NCBI RefSeq assembly: GCF_012489685.1
Contig: NC_080042.1
Span: forward strand, 81,344,983 to 81,408,982
Length of the DNA stretch: 64,000 bases
Direction: 5' to 3'
From: Lotus japonicus
Lineage: Eukaryota > Streptophyta > Magnoliopsida > Fabales > Fabaceae
In this document: piece after piece, positions 10,861 through 20,216 of the stretch
Layout: every line of letters starts with the position of its first letter
Numbering within the stretch: the first letter of the stretch is position 1
Made by a program: the position numbers and the translations under genes
Notes under the pieces: model-generated
Seen by the model: only the letters and a program-made list of their open reading frames with translations
What the model was told of the DNA's origin: nothing
Databases searched by the model: none

Positions 10861-13800
10861 ATGGTGAATCGATCTGGAGCAAACGGAAGGGACAATCATG
10901 TTAACCATGAAAATGTTCCGCCCGACATTTTGCAACAGATCATGGCGGATCTAACTGATCTCCGTCAACACAATCAACAACTGCAAACTCAACTTGCTGA
11001 GATCAACCAAGATCGGGGCTTGCATGAGGGCGATCGTAGAATGGCAGAGATGGTGGTAGATTTCCAACCGTTCACAGAAGACATTGCAAACACAACCGTT
11101 CCAGATAACTTGAAGACTTTGGTTCTTGATTCTTATTACGGAGATTCTGACCCTAAGGATCATTTGGTGTATTTCAACACCAAAATGGTTATCGTGGGCG
11201 CTTCAGATGCTCTGAAGTGTAAAATGCTTCCTTCAACTCTTAAGAAGTCAGCAATGACTTGGTTTACAACGCTCCCACCGCGTTCAATTGCAGGGTTCAT
11301 GGATTTATCGGCGAAATTCTTGTCCCAATTTTCAACTAGTCGCGCCCAGAAAGTGACTCCAGCAGCCTTGTTTAATTTGCAACAGAGGCATAATGAAAGC
11401 CTTCAATCCTTTATGGGGCGTTTCAATCAATTGTCAGTGCATTTGGAGGATAAAATGCCTGAAATTTGCATTGCGGCTTTTGAATTAGGTCTTCAATCAG
11501 GAAGTTTGAACAGCAGTTTGAGTCGTAAGCCCGTGGAGACAATGGCGGAGTTGCGAAGCAGGGTACAGGGTTTCATTCGGGAGGAGCAAAGTGATCGCAT
11601 AAAGAGAAACCGTAAGAGTGCGGCGGTAACTGGCCAACAACAGCAGTCAGATTCGAAAAAGGCGGTGGTTAACGATCAGCGTTCGGGCGGAGCGGTTACA
11701 AAAGGAGAGAGAGGTTACAATAATTCAAGTCGTTTTGATAACCGCTCTAATTTTCGAAATCGTGCTCAACCTTATGGAAATCGTGGTTATGGATCGATGA
11801 CGTGGACCAGAAACCAACAAGACAAGTCGACCCCACTCGCGGTTAATTTAACTGAAGCATTGCACATGTGTTTGGAGGCGAACACAATTCGTTTTCCTAA
11901 ACAACCAAAACGCCCACCAGGCGACGTGGACAGGAGTAAGTGGTGTGAGTACCACCGAATCGCGGGACACAATACAGTTGATTGTTTTACCCTAAAGAAA
12001 GAGATTGAGGCATTAATAAAAGCAGGCTACATGCGTCAACTGGATGGGCGAAAGGAGTCAGAGGGAGCTGGAACCTCAACGAAGCGTGATGATACAGGGA
12101 AGGAAATTGAAGAGTCTGAACCAAAGAAGCAAGCTGGAGGTGAAACTAAAGGGCGCATTCATTCTATATTTGGAGGATTTCGAGGAGGAGGTATGACTAA
12201 TTCTTCAAGGAAAAGGTATGTTCATTCCATTAATGCTGTCTATACAAACGATTGGGGAAGCTGGGGAATCAATCAGCCCGATATTACATTTACTGTTAGA
12301 GATTTTGAGGGAGTACAGCCTCATGAAGATGATCCCATTGTGGTGATGTTAAAAGTTGCTGATTACGAAATTGAGAGGGTACTGTTAGATCAAGGGAGTT
12401 CTGCAGATTTGATATATGGCGATGCATTTGAAAAGTTAGGGCTTACGGAAACTGATCTGTTACCGTATGATGGGGCGTTAGTCGGTTTTTCAGGTGAGAA
12501 GGTATTTGTTAGAGGATATGTGGAGCTAAATACTGTGTTTGGTGAAGGTAAAAATGAGAAAGCCTTTGCCATTAAGTTTCTCGTGGTACAGTGTACATCG
12601 CCGTATAATGTGCTTATTGGAAGACCATCGCTCAACAAGCTTGGGGCGATTATTTCTACAAGACATTTAACAGTTAAGTATCCATTGGATAAGGGCGGAG
12701 TTGGAACTTTGAAGGCTGATCAGGTGGTTGCTAGGAAGTGTTATTCTGACAGTTTCAAACAGTATGGTCACATGGGAAAAAGAGCAGTGAAGGAGGGACA
12801 TAGAGTTTTTGGAGTTGATGTTGATCAAGATGAGGTTAGTTTGGACCCAAGAGAGGGCTTTTCAGATTTTAAGGTGACTCCAGAAGAGGAAACAAAGACA
12901 GTGAAGGTGGGTGAAAGGAATTTGAAGGTTGGGGTAAACTTAACTCCAATCCAGGAAAGCAGACTGGTGCAATTGTTAGCTGAGAACATGGACTTGTTTG
13001 CTTGGAGCGCCCAAGATCTTCCAGGAATTGATCCAGAGTTCATTTGCCACAAATTGGCATTGAACCCTGGAGTGAAGCCGATCGCCCAGTTGAAGCGTAA
13101 AATGGGCGAAGAGAAAGCATTGGCGGTAAAAACAGAGACTAATAAGTTAATTGATGCAGGTTTTATAAGGGAAGTGAAGTATCCTACTTGGTTGGCTAAC
13201 GTTGTCATGGTCAAGAAGAGTAATGGAAAATGGCGAATGTGCACAGATTATACGGATTTAAACAAGCATTGTCCAAAGGATTCATATCCATTGCCGAACA
13301 TAGATAAGTTGGTGGATCGGGCTTCGGGATTTGGAATGTTGAGTTTGATGGACGCGTACTCGGGCTATCATCAAATTCGAATGTATGCGCCAGATGAAGA
13401 GAAAACAGCATTTATGACGAACCAAGCGAATTATTGTTATCAAACCATGCCGTTTGGGCTTAAGAATGCAGGAGCAACTTATCAGCGATTGATGGACAGA
13501 GTCTTTGAAAAGCAAGTGGGGCGTAACATGGAAATTTATGTGGATGATATGGTGGTCAAGTCAGAGGAAATGGGCGGTCATTGTACGGATTTGGCTGAGG
13601 CTTTTGGAGAAGTCAGGAAGCATAACATGCGTTTGAATCCGGAAAAATGCTCTTTTGGAATTCAGAGTGGAAAATTTTTAGGCTTTATGATTACTCGGAG
13701 GGGAATTGAAGTTAATCCGGATAAATGCAAAGCAATTCTAGAAATGCAGAGCCCAACATCGGTGAAAGAAGTACAGAAGTTAACAGGAAGGATTGCGGCC

Positions 13801-16065
13801 TTATCACGATTTTTACCATGCTCAGGGAGTAAGGCGGCTCCATTCTTTCAGTGTTTGAGGAAGAACAAAGCTTTTCAATGGACAGATGAGTGCGAGCGGG
13901 CTTTCCAAACTCTAAAGGAGCATCTAGCTAAGCCTCCCATATTGTCAAAACCAATTCCAGGTATTCCGTTGTCAATTTTCATTTCCATATCAGATAATGC
14001 TGTGAGTTCTGTCTTATTGCAAGAATGTAAAGAGGAGTTGAGAATTATATATTTTGTGAGCCATGCTTTACAAGGGGCTGAGACAAGGTATCAAAACATA
14101 GAAAAAGCTGCACTAGCTTTGATTATCACCGCCCGAAAGTTGAGGCCTTATTTTCAAGGTTTTCAAATCAAAGTCAAAACTGACTTTCCCTTACGCCAAG
14201 TACTTCAAAAGCCTGATTTAGCAGGGCGTATGGTTTCTTGGGCTGTCGAATTGTCAGAATTTGGTATAGTATTTGAGAAGAAGGGACAAATAAAGGCGCA
14301 GGGCTTGATAGATTTTGTGAATGAGATGTCTCCGGAAGAAAAAGTACCAGAAGAAGTGGAATGGTTCTTGTCTGTTGATGGGTCATCAAATCTGAAAGGA
14401 AGTGGAGCTGGTATAGTTTTGGAGGGACCAGGTGGAGTAATTATAGAGCAATCTCTTAAGTTTGACTTCAAGGCGAGCAACAATCAGGCAGAATATGAAG
14501 CAATAATAGCTGGGGTGAGGCTTGCTTTGGAGATGAATGTACGTTGTATTGTAATAAAAACTGATTCTCAGCTTGTGGCGAATCAGATAAAGGGAGATTA
14601 TCAGGCGAAGGACGTTCAGTTGGCTAAGTATTTAATAAAGGTTCAAGAATTGTTGAAGCAGATGGACAAGTTTCAGGTAAATCATGTTCCGAGGGAGGAA
14701 AATACAAGGGCTGACATATTATCCAAACTTGCAAGCACGAAGAAACCAGGTAACAACAAGTCTGTAATTCAAGAGACTTTGAAGGGTCCAAGTGTGAAGG
14801 AGGATGATGTTATGGTGGTTACGGGCGGAGCAGCATTAGATTGGATGGATAGAATTCGAATGTGCCTGGAAGCGGATGGGTCAGATTTAGCTCTGTTTTC
14901 AAAGGACCAAATACGAGAGGCGAGTCGTTATACTATGATGGGCGGACAACTTTACAGGAGGGGCGTAGGAGTACCGTTGTTAAGGTGTGTTAGCAAAGAG
15001 GATGCAGAAAGGATTATGTTTGAGGTGCATGAGGGGGTCTGCGCCAGTCATGTAGGAGGAAGATCTTTGGCTTCGAAGGTGTTGAGGGCAGGATTTTATT
15101 GGCCAACTTTAAAGGGCGATTGTATGGAGTATGTTAAGAAATGTGAAAAGTGCCAAGTTTTTGCTGATCTTCACAGGGCACCTCCTGAAGTTTTAAGTTC
15201 AATGAGTTCTTCATGGCCATTTGCAATGTGGGGCGTAGATATTCTGGGTCCATTCACTCCAGCAGGGGCGCAAGTCAAGTTTGTTTTGGTGGCGGTGGAT
15301 TATTTCACAAAGTGGATTGAAGCAGAATCAATGGCGAAGATAACAGCTGAGAAGGTTAAAAAATTTTATTGGAGGAAGATAATCTGCAGGTTTGGAGTGC
15401 CAGCAACCATTGTTTCAGATAATGGAACACAGTTTACAAGCAAGAAGGTCAGAGATTTTTGTGCAGAGATGGGAATTGAAAACAGGTTCGCCTCAGTGGA
15501 ACACCCACAATCTAGTGGGCAGGTTGAAGCAGCAAACAAGGTGATTTTGAATGGCGTGAAGAAGAGATTGGGCGAAGCAAAAGGATTATGGGCTGATGAA
15601 TTGATCACAGTGGTTTGGGCTTACAACACAACACCCCAATCCACTACTGGAGAAACACCTTTCAAGCTTGCTTACGGAGTTGATGCAATGATTCCAGTGG
15701 AAATACAAGACATGACTTTTCGAGTGGCTACATATGAAGAGAACCAGAATCGGGAAAATGTTTTAGTGGACTTGAACTTGGCAGATGAGGTAAAAGCAGA
15801 AGTTCGTTTAAGGGAGGTTGCAGTCAAACAAAGGTCAGAAAGGCGTTATAATACACGAGTGGTGCCTAGGAGCATGAAAGTGGGTGACTTGGTATTACGC
15901 AGAAAGGCAAAAAGTCCAACCGATTCAAAGCTGACACCTAACTGGGAAGGTCCATACAGAATTCTGCGAGATTTGGGGCAAGGGGCTTACCACTTGGAGG
16001 AGTTATCTGGGCGCAGGGTTCCAAGGGCATGGAATGCACAACACTTGCGCTATTACTACAGTTGA
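10861..16065 (+). CDS. gag-pol polyprotein of a Tat-lineage gypsy element
   Basis: One unbroken 1,734-aa frame. A gag domain occupies about residues 80-240, followed by a basic linker. A variant zinc knuckle lies near residue 362 (C-x2-H-x4-H-x4-C, from CEYHRIAGHNTVDC). Protease has LLDQGSSADLIY near residue 510, with DQG where many proteases have DTG. Reverse transcriptase has SLMDAYSGYHQI and the catalytic YVDD at 893. A gypsy RNase H follows, then a second archaeal-like RNase H starting at VDGSSN (Asp 1173) with NNQAEYEA and TDSQL. Integrase has an HHCC zinc site beginning at about His 1390 and a catalytic D-D-E at Asp 1460, Asp 1520 and Glu 1556, the last two separated by the classic 35 residues. 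Gag and pol are in one frame with no visible frameshift, so proteolysis must separate them. No stops or lost catalytic residues are seen. Confidence 0.96.
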   Translation: MVNRSGANGRDNHVNHENVPPDILQQIMADLTDLRQHNQQLQTQLAEINQDRGLHEGDRRMAEMVVDFQPFTEDIANTTVPDNLKTLVLDSYYGDSDPKDHLVYFNTKMVIVGASDALKCKMLPSTLKKSAMTWFTTLPPRSIAGFMDLSAKFLSQFSTSRAQKVTPAALFNLQQRHNESLQSFMGRFNQLSVHLEDKMPEICIAAFELGLQSGSLNSSLSRKPVETMAELRSRVQGFIREEQSDRIKRNRKSAAVTGQQQQSDSKKAVVNDQRSGGAVTKGERGYNNSSRFDNRSNFRNRAQPYGNRGYGSMTWTRNQQDKSTPLAVNLTEALHMCLEANTIRFPKQPKRPPGDVDRSKWCEYHRIAGHNTVDCFTLKKEIEALIKAGYMRQLDGRKESEGAGTSTKRDDTGKEIEESEPKKQAGGETKGRIHSIFGGFRGGGMTNSSRKRYVHSINAVYTNDWGSWGINQPDITFTVRDFEGVQPHEDDPIVVMLKVADYEIERVLLDQGSSADLIYGDAFEKLGLTETDLLPYDGALVGFSGEKVFVRGYVELNTVFGEGKNEKAFAIKFLVVQCTSPYNVLIGRPSLNKLGAIISTRHLTVKYPLDKGGVGTLKADQVVARKCYSDSFKQYGHMGKRAVKEGHRVFGVDVDQDEVSLDPREGFSDFKVTPEEETKTVKVGERNLKVGVNLTPIQESRLVQLLAENMDLFAWSAQDLPGIDPEFICHKLALNPGVKPIAQLKRKMGEEKALAVKTETNKLIDAGFIREVKYPTWLANVVMVKKSNGKWRMCTDYTDLNKHCPKDSYPLPNIDKLVDRASGFGMLSLMDAYSGYHQIRMYAPDEEKTAFMTNQANYCYQTMPFGLKNAGATYQRLMDRVFEKQVGRNMEIYVDDMVVKSEEMGGHCTDLAEAFGEVRKHNMRLNPEKCSFGIQSGKFLGFMITRRGIEVNPDKCKAILEMQSPTSVKEVQKLTGRIAALSRFLPCSGSKAAPFFQCLRKNKAFQWTDECERAFQTLKEHLAKPPILSKPIPGIPLSIFISISDNAVSSVLLQECKEELRIIYFVSHALQGAETRYQNIEKAALALIITARKLRPYFQGFQIKVKTDFPLRQVLQKPDLAGRMVSWAVELSEFGIVFEKKGQIKAQGLIDFVNEMSPEEKVPEEVEWFLSVDGSSNLKGSGAGIVLEGPGGVIIEQSLKFDFKASNNQAEYEAIIAGVRLALEMNVRCIVIKTDSQLVANQIKGDYQAKDVQLAKYLIKVQELLKQMDKFQVNHVPREENTRADILSKLASTKKPGNNKSVIQETLKGPSVKEDDVMVVTGGAALDWMDRIRMCLEADGSDLALFSKDQIREASRYTMMGGQLYRRGVGVPLLRCVSKEDAERIMFEVHEGVCASHVGGRSLASKVLRAGFYWPTLKGDCMEYVKKCEKCQVFADLHRAPPEVLSSMSSSWPFAMWGVDILGPFTPAGAQVKFVLVAVDYFTKWIEAESMAKITAEKVKKFYWRKIICRFGVPATIVSDNGTQFTSKKVRDFCAEMGIENRFASVEHPQSSGQVEAANKVILNGVKKRLGEAKGLWADELITVVWAYNTTPQSTTGETPFKLAYGVDAMIPVEIQDMTFRVATYEENQNRENVLVDLNLADEVKAEVRLREVAVKQRSERRYNTRVVPRSMKVGDLVLRRKAKSPTDSKLTPNWEGPYRILRDLGQGAYHLEELSGRRVPRAWNAQHLRYYYS

Positions 16066-17079
16066 AGTTGTGTTCTGTTTGTTTCGTTTCAGTGTGTTGT
16101 TATTCTGTTCAAAGACTACGTCGTGTTCATTGTTTGTGGTTTCTGTATTTGCTTAAGTGTCAAGACTATGTGGTTTGTCTATTAAGACTTGGTAGCATGC
16201 ACTCTTTTCTCTACCCATTAGGGAGAGTTTTTAACGAGGCATGATGTTAATTTTTAATGAAAAAACAGGTATGCACTCTTTTCTCTACCCCAGGCGGGAG
16301 AGTTTTTAACGAGGCATAACCTTTAAAAATTTCTTGAGTGCTTTGTTAGCATTTAAGTTACTTTTCAACTTAGGTCTATCAATTGGGCGATTCCAGACAA
16401 TTGAGAAAGAGTAAGTCTCTTAAAACTAGAGCGTTTGACCACGAATTCATAAGCATAGCCTTAACTTGGATTAAGCTTGTCCAACTTAAGCACAAAGTCT
16501 CCAAGCGAGCAAATTTCTATATCAGAACAAATTGCGCTTCTGATCTTTTATTTTTGATTCACTTCAAAATGCAAAGGCCTTGTGAATTCAAAGAATAGTT
16601 GTTAAAGAAAAATCAATTTTTTCTTGAAACAGAAAATTTTGAATAAGCCCAGGGCTTCAAGTTTTGTAAGAATCTGTCAAAGCCTTCTTTATAAGGTAGA
16701 CAACTTGTTAAGATCAACGCCTTTGTGGATAAACGAGTCCAGAAGAGAGGTATTTTCGCAGTACATTATTTTCATATTCTTATACTGTTAGAGCAGTACT
16801 TTAAGTTTAGAGAAAACAATAACTTTCGAGTTAGATTACTGAGTTATTACTTTTTAAGAAGGTATGGGAGATTTTAGAGGAAGATAAGTGATTTTAAAGC
16901 ATAGTATAGGGGTGACACTTTGAACTTAAAACTTTGTTGCATTAAAATTAGAGGGGGGGCGTTACATTTAATTTAAAGCGGGGGCTGCAGGAAGTAAAAA
17001 GCAGGAAACTAAGTCAACCGTTTGGTATAAGACCAACGGGAAACAAAATACCATTTCAACTACTTTTCTCAAAAGGGGA
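16066..17079 (+). other. non-coding spacer of the gypsy element, after pol
   Basis: About 1 kb without a supported gene. It holds a tandem duplication near 16197-16320: two copies of a block starting ATGCACTCTTTTCTCTACCC and ending AACGAGGCAT, about 75 bp apart. A G-rich purine tract (AGAGGGGGGGCG) lies near 16950. It resembles a polypurine tract but is 3 kb from the 3' LTR, so it would be central rather than the 3' primer. Confidence 0.7.
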
Positions 17080-18966
17080 CTAATTGCTTTCTCCTTCGCC
17101 CTCTTTGTTGTTGTCGTTGTTGTCTTTGTCTTCTTCTTCTTCTTCCTCTTCTTGTTCTTCTTCTTCTTCCTCGTCAAAGTTGGGCGTGACTAATCTTCCC
17201 TCGATGATCCTAGCATAAGGATCAATACCTTCGGTCTTGATGGGAATGTCAGGGTTGAGGAGCAAAATTTGTTCTTTGGCTTTGTTAAAGCCAGCTTCAA
17301 GTTGGGAAAGGATGGAAGCCTTCAAGGAGGTGGTTTCGGCGGAAAGGGTAGCAACGGATTCCTTCAAATTCATGTTCTCAGAGACGAAAAGATCTGCCTT
17401 TTCTTTCATCTTTTTATTTTCTTCTTCTTTCGCCTTCATCAAGGCTTGATCATCTTGGAAGGCCTTCTGCAGTTTCTCAAGTTCCAAAGTCAGATCCGCG
17501 ACTTTCTTCTCACTGGCTTGATTAGATTTTTCCATCAACTTCATAGCAGATTTCAGTTTGGCATTTTCCTTCTCTTGATCTTCAAGCTTTTTGGAAGCAG
17601 AAAGCCCATCAAACCCATGAGATTCAATCTCAATCATTTTGGAGATGGCTGCAATCTCTAAGCCTTTATTCATCAAAGCTTGACACGCTTCTTGAAGGCC
17701 GATTTTCCTGATTCTCTCCCTGTCAGCCTCAAAAACCAGGTTAGTGTCCACCAAGGAGTTAAAGTTAACGCGAGAATCCCAGAGTGAAGTGACGTCTTGG
17801 GAAGTCATATCCTCAAATTCTTTAAGGGTGTATTTCCACGAAGGGGGTGGGGCGCTGGAAGATCCATGTTGATTTCCTCTCTTTGTTGTGAATCCCTTCA
17901 TGGACGTTTGGATGGGAGTTTTCTCAGTGGTCTTCTCAGAGGCTTGATTCTTTCTTTTCTTTTTTGGGGGCTGACTCCTGTTTGATTCTGAATGACTTCC
18001 TTCTGGCTCGGTCAGAGTTTTGGCAGGAGAAGGCTTGTTTTTCAACGCCTGTTGCTCACGACGGAAGCGAAGGATGTCATCTTCAGAAAGGCGTGCCATC
18101 TTAGCTGAAATGGATAAGAAAATATATTAAGTCAGAAGTCAGTGAAAAAGATGCAAGTTAGAAATACAAAAGGGGCGGTCCTTACCAACAAATTTTGCTA
18201 AGTTTCTTTTTTTGAATGCATCGTAAAAATCTGTGAGGTTTAGATTAATCGTTGACAAGAAGTCAACTTCCAGTTTTTCATCAATTGTCAGAGAAGTTTC
18301 GGGTACTTTGTAAATAAGTTCAGGCTTATCAGTCCAGTAAAAGGGGAATCGGGGGGTGCCATCATCAAAGTAGAAAATATCTCTAGTTTGTTCAGATTCT
18401 CTAAGTTTGAAAAATTTGGCTTTCCAATGTTTGTAATTGCTCCTAAAAAGGGTAAATAAGCCACTCCCCCTAGCGGAAGATAAAGAAATATATTCGCCTT
18501 TTACTTTCATTCCAGAGGTTTCAAAGAAGGAAAAGAACTTCTTGCAGGTAGGGACTATATTTAAGCAGACGCATAACAGTTCAAAAGCTCTAAGGTAAGC
18601 CCAACCATTAGCAGAGAGTTGAGTTGGGGCGATGTTCATTAGAGTTAGGCTAGAACAGGTGAAATCGGAAAGGGGAAGCTTGTACTCAAGATCTAGGAAG
18701 ATGGTTTTGAAGAAATAGGTATGATTTCTGCCGTTGGAGTCAGGTTTTCCAAAACAACAAGGTTCATCAGGGTCACAGGTAATGATGTCTAAATGGACAT
18801 CATTTCCGTCAGCCCTAAAAGTGTATTGGGTTAACAAATCCAGTACTTTGGGAACGGTACGAAATTCACTAAACCTAGTTGCGATTTTGCGTGAGATCCA
18901 TAATGAATCAGCGGCTGTGGATTCCTTACGGTTTTTAGGTGCTTTACGGGGATTTTTGGCAACCAT
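17080..18966 (-). CDS. antisense ORF (aORF) of the gypsy element, two exons, 601 aa
   Basis: Two adjacent minus-strand frames join perfectly by removing an 81-nt GT-AG intron. Exon 1 is 18966-18186 and exon 2 is 18104-17080; the intron is 18185-18105, with donor G|GTAAGG and acceptor TTTCAG|CT. The join makes ...KFVAKMARLSEDD... in frame. Exon 1 starts with a basic stretch and continues with a region resembling the 'putative gypsy type transposon' family (PF04195-like, around residues 70-180). Exon 2 has a Lys/Pro-rich segment, a long Glu/Lys coiled coil and a very acidic Glu-rich tail with an Asn/Asp end. Antisense extra ORFs are documented in Tat elements, but their role is unknown. Reverse-strand transcription from the 3' part of the element or the 3' LTR is inferred. 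A further acceptor-like TTTCAG just upstream of the ATG (about 18990) hints at a leader intron. Confidence 0.8.
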
Positions 18967-19986
18967 TTTGGAGAACCTACCTGAAATTAAAGAAGAGGGG
19001 GGTTGTCAGGGTAGAAATGTGATGAATAAGTTGTTATAGGTATGTTAGGCAGCCAGGTTTCAAATTCTGGGTAAAATGATTTATGTGCAGAAAATTTTGG
19101 TATGATTTCTAAGTTTAGGAGAAGGAGCAGCAGTAGACGAAGTGTAAAAACTTAAGGTTGATAAATAAGTATTTGAAGGGAATGAGGATTTACCAGGAGA
19201 AAATTGTAGAACCTTAAGGGAGGTGAAAGCGTTTTTGTGAGAATTCCTGAAAGTTCTCCAGGTACTTGAGACAGAGCAGCGAATATCTTTAGAAGTTATG
19301 GAGAAAATTACTAGAAAGTTGGGAAGGTAGAGGATGGTAAGAAAAAGATTTTGGGTCACGTTTTATAGTGTTAATGGGTTCCAGGCGCGTCGATTCATAT
19401 GTAGGCAGAATCAATAAACTTTGAGACGTGTCTCTTAAGGGGCCTTTAATTTTTACCTTGGAAACGTTTCCGGAAAGTAAATGGGTTTGCGTGTGGATAG
19501 AGTTGAGAATAGGTAATTATTACTTTTGTGCCGTTTGATAGAGTTATGTCAGTGGAAATTAAATGCTGAGTGGAGGTGAATTTTGGGAAACGTCAGGCGT
19601 CGTTTCGCCATGGGGTTTCAAATTTCAAAATATTTGCATATCTTATCTGTGATTATGACAGGAATATGACAGTGAAGTGATGGGAAGAGATCTCGGTCAG
19701 AATCTTAAAAAAGAGAGCAGGTGGAGTAACTTCAATGATCGACAAGGGCGAAGCTCCTTTCTAGGCATAGGTTCTTTTACTTGTTACAAGGGCGAAGTTG
19801 ATGTTGTTTATTAAGGGCGAAGTTGATGTTGTTTATTATGTATCATCTTTTGCTTGTAACAAGTTGTTTAGGCTTAGTGTTATTAACTTTATATGTTAAG
19901 GGGCTTTGAGTATTGTATTGTGGGCTTACTTAAAAGACACACTGCACCATAAAATGGCTTTTAAGATTAGGTGTCTTGTGGGCTTG
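18967..19986 (+). other. 3' non-coding part of the gypsy element
   Basis: No gene supported. It contains a short tandem repeat of AAGGGCGAAGTTGATGTTG near 19790-19840. The bases directly before the 3' LTR (GATTAGGTGTCTTGTGGGCTTG) are not the usual run of purines, so the plus-strand primer is not evident. The region is the likely source of the promoter for the antisense ORF, though I cannot point to a promoter motif. Confidence 0.6.
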
Positions 19987-20211
19987 TGTACTGTTATCGG
20001 GCTTACAACTTTTGTATTATGTGGGCTTACCGAATTTGTACTATTGGGCCAGGCGACCCATGACCCGAACGGGTCAAAACACCATAATATATAAGGAGGA
20101 CACCGCCCATGCGGTGGGGGATCCAATACTTTTTACTCATTTTGTTACTTTGCCTTATTCTACTTTTATGGCCTAATTGCTTAGCCCTAACCGGAGATTT
20201 AGACCGGAACA
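19987..20211 (+). repeat. 3' LTR of the gypsy element
   Basis: 225 bp, same ends as the 5' LTR and two substitutions from it, with no indel. It is followed at once by the CACAT target duplication. Confidence 0.95.
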
Positions 20212-20216
20212 CACAT

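Larger units (their letters stand above)
10581..20211 (+). mobile_element. complete Ty3/gypsy LTR retrotransposon, Tat lineage, 9,631 bp
   Basis: Two 225-bp LTRs (10581-10805, 19987-20211) differ at two positions only. They are bounded by an exact 5-bp target duplication CACAT (10576-10580, 20212-20216). A primer-binding site follows the 5' LTR and a single open gag-pol frame follows that. The domain order is gag, protease, reverse transcriptase, RNase H, a second RNase H, integrase. An extra RNase H between the RT/RNase H and integrase, and an antisense ORF after pol, are known features of the plant Tat group of gypsy elements. Two differences in 225 bp, with a commonly used plant rate near 1.3e-8 per site per year, would mean roughly 0.3-0.4 million years. 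It looks structurally able to move on its own. Confidence 0.96.

Noticed and set aside
12390..13515. Minus-strand frames across gag-pol, up to 139 aa
   Set aside because: They lie opposite the highly conserved pol frame and have no motif of their own.
16940..16965. G-rich purine tract as the 3' polypurine tract of the gypsy element
   Set aside because: It lies 3 kb from the 3' LTR, with the antisense gene in between. At most it is a central tract.
17237..17661. Plus-strand frames opposite the gypsy antisense ORF
   Set aside because: They are mirror images of a Glu/Lys-rich coiled-coil gene and show only the resulting Phe/Ser/Leu bias.
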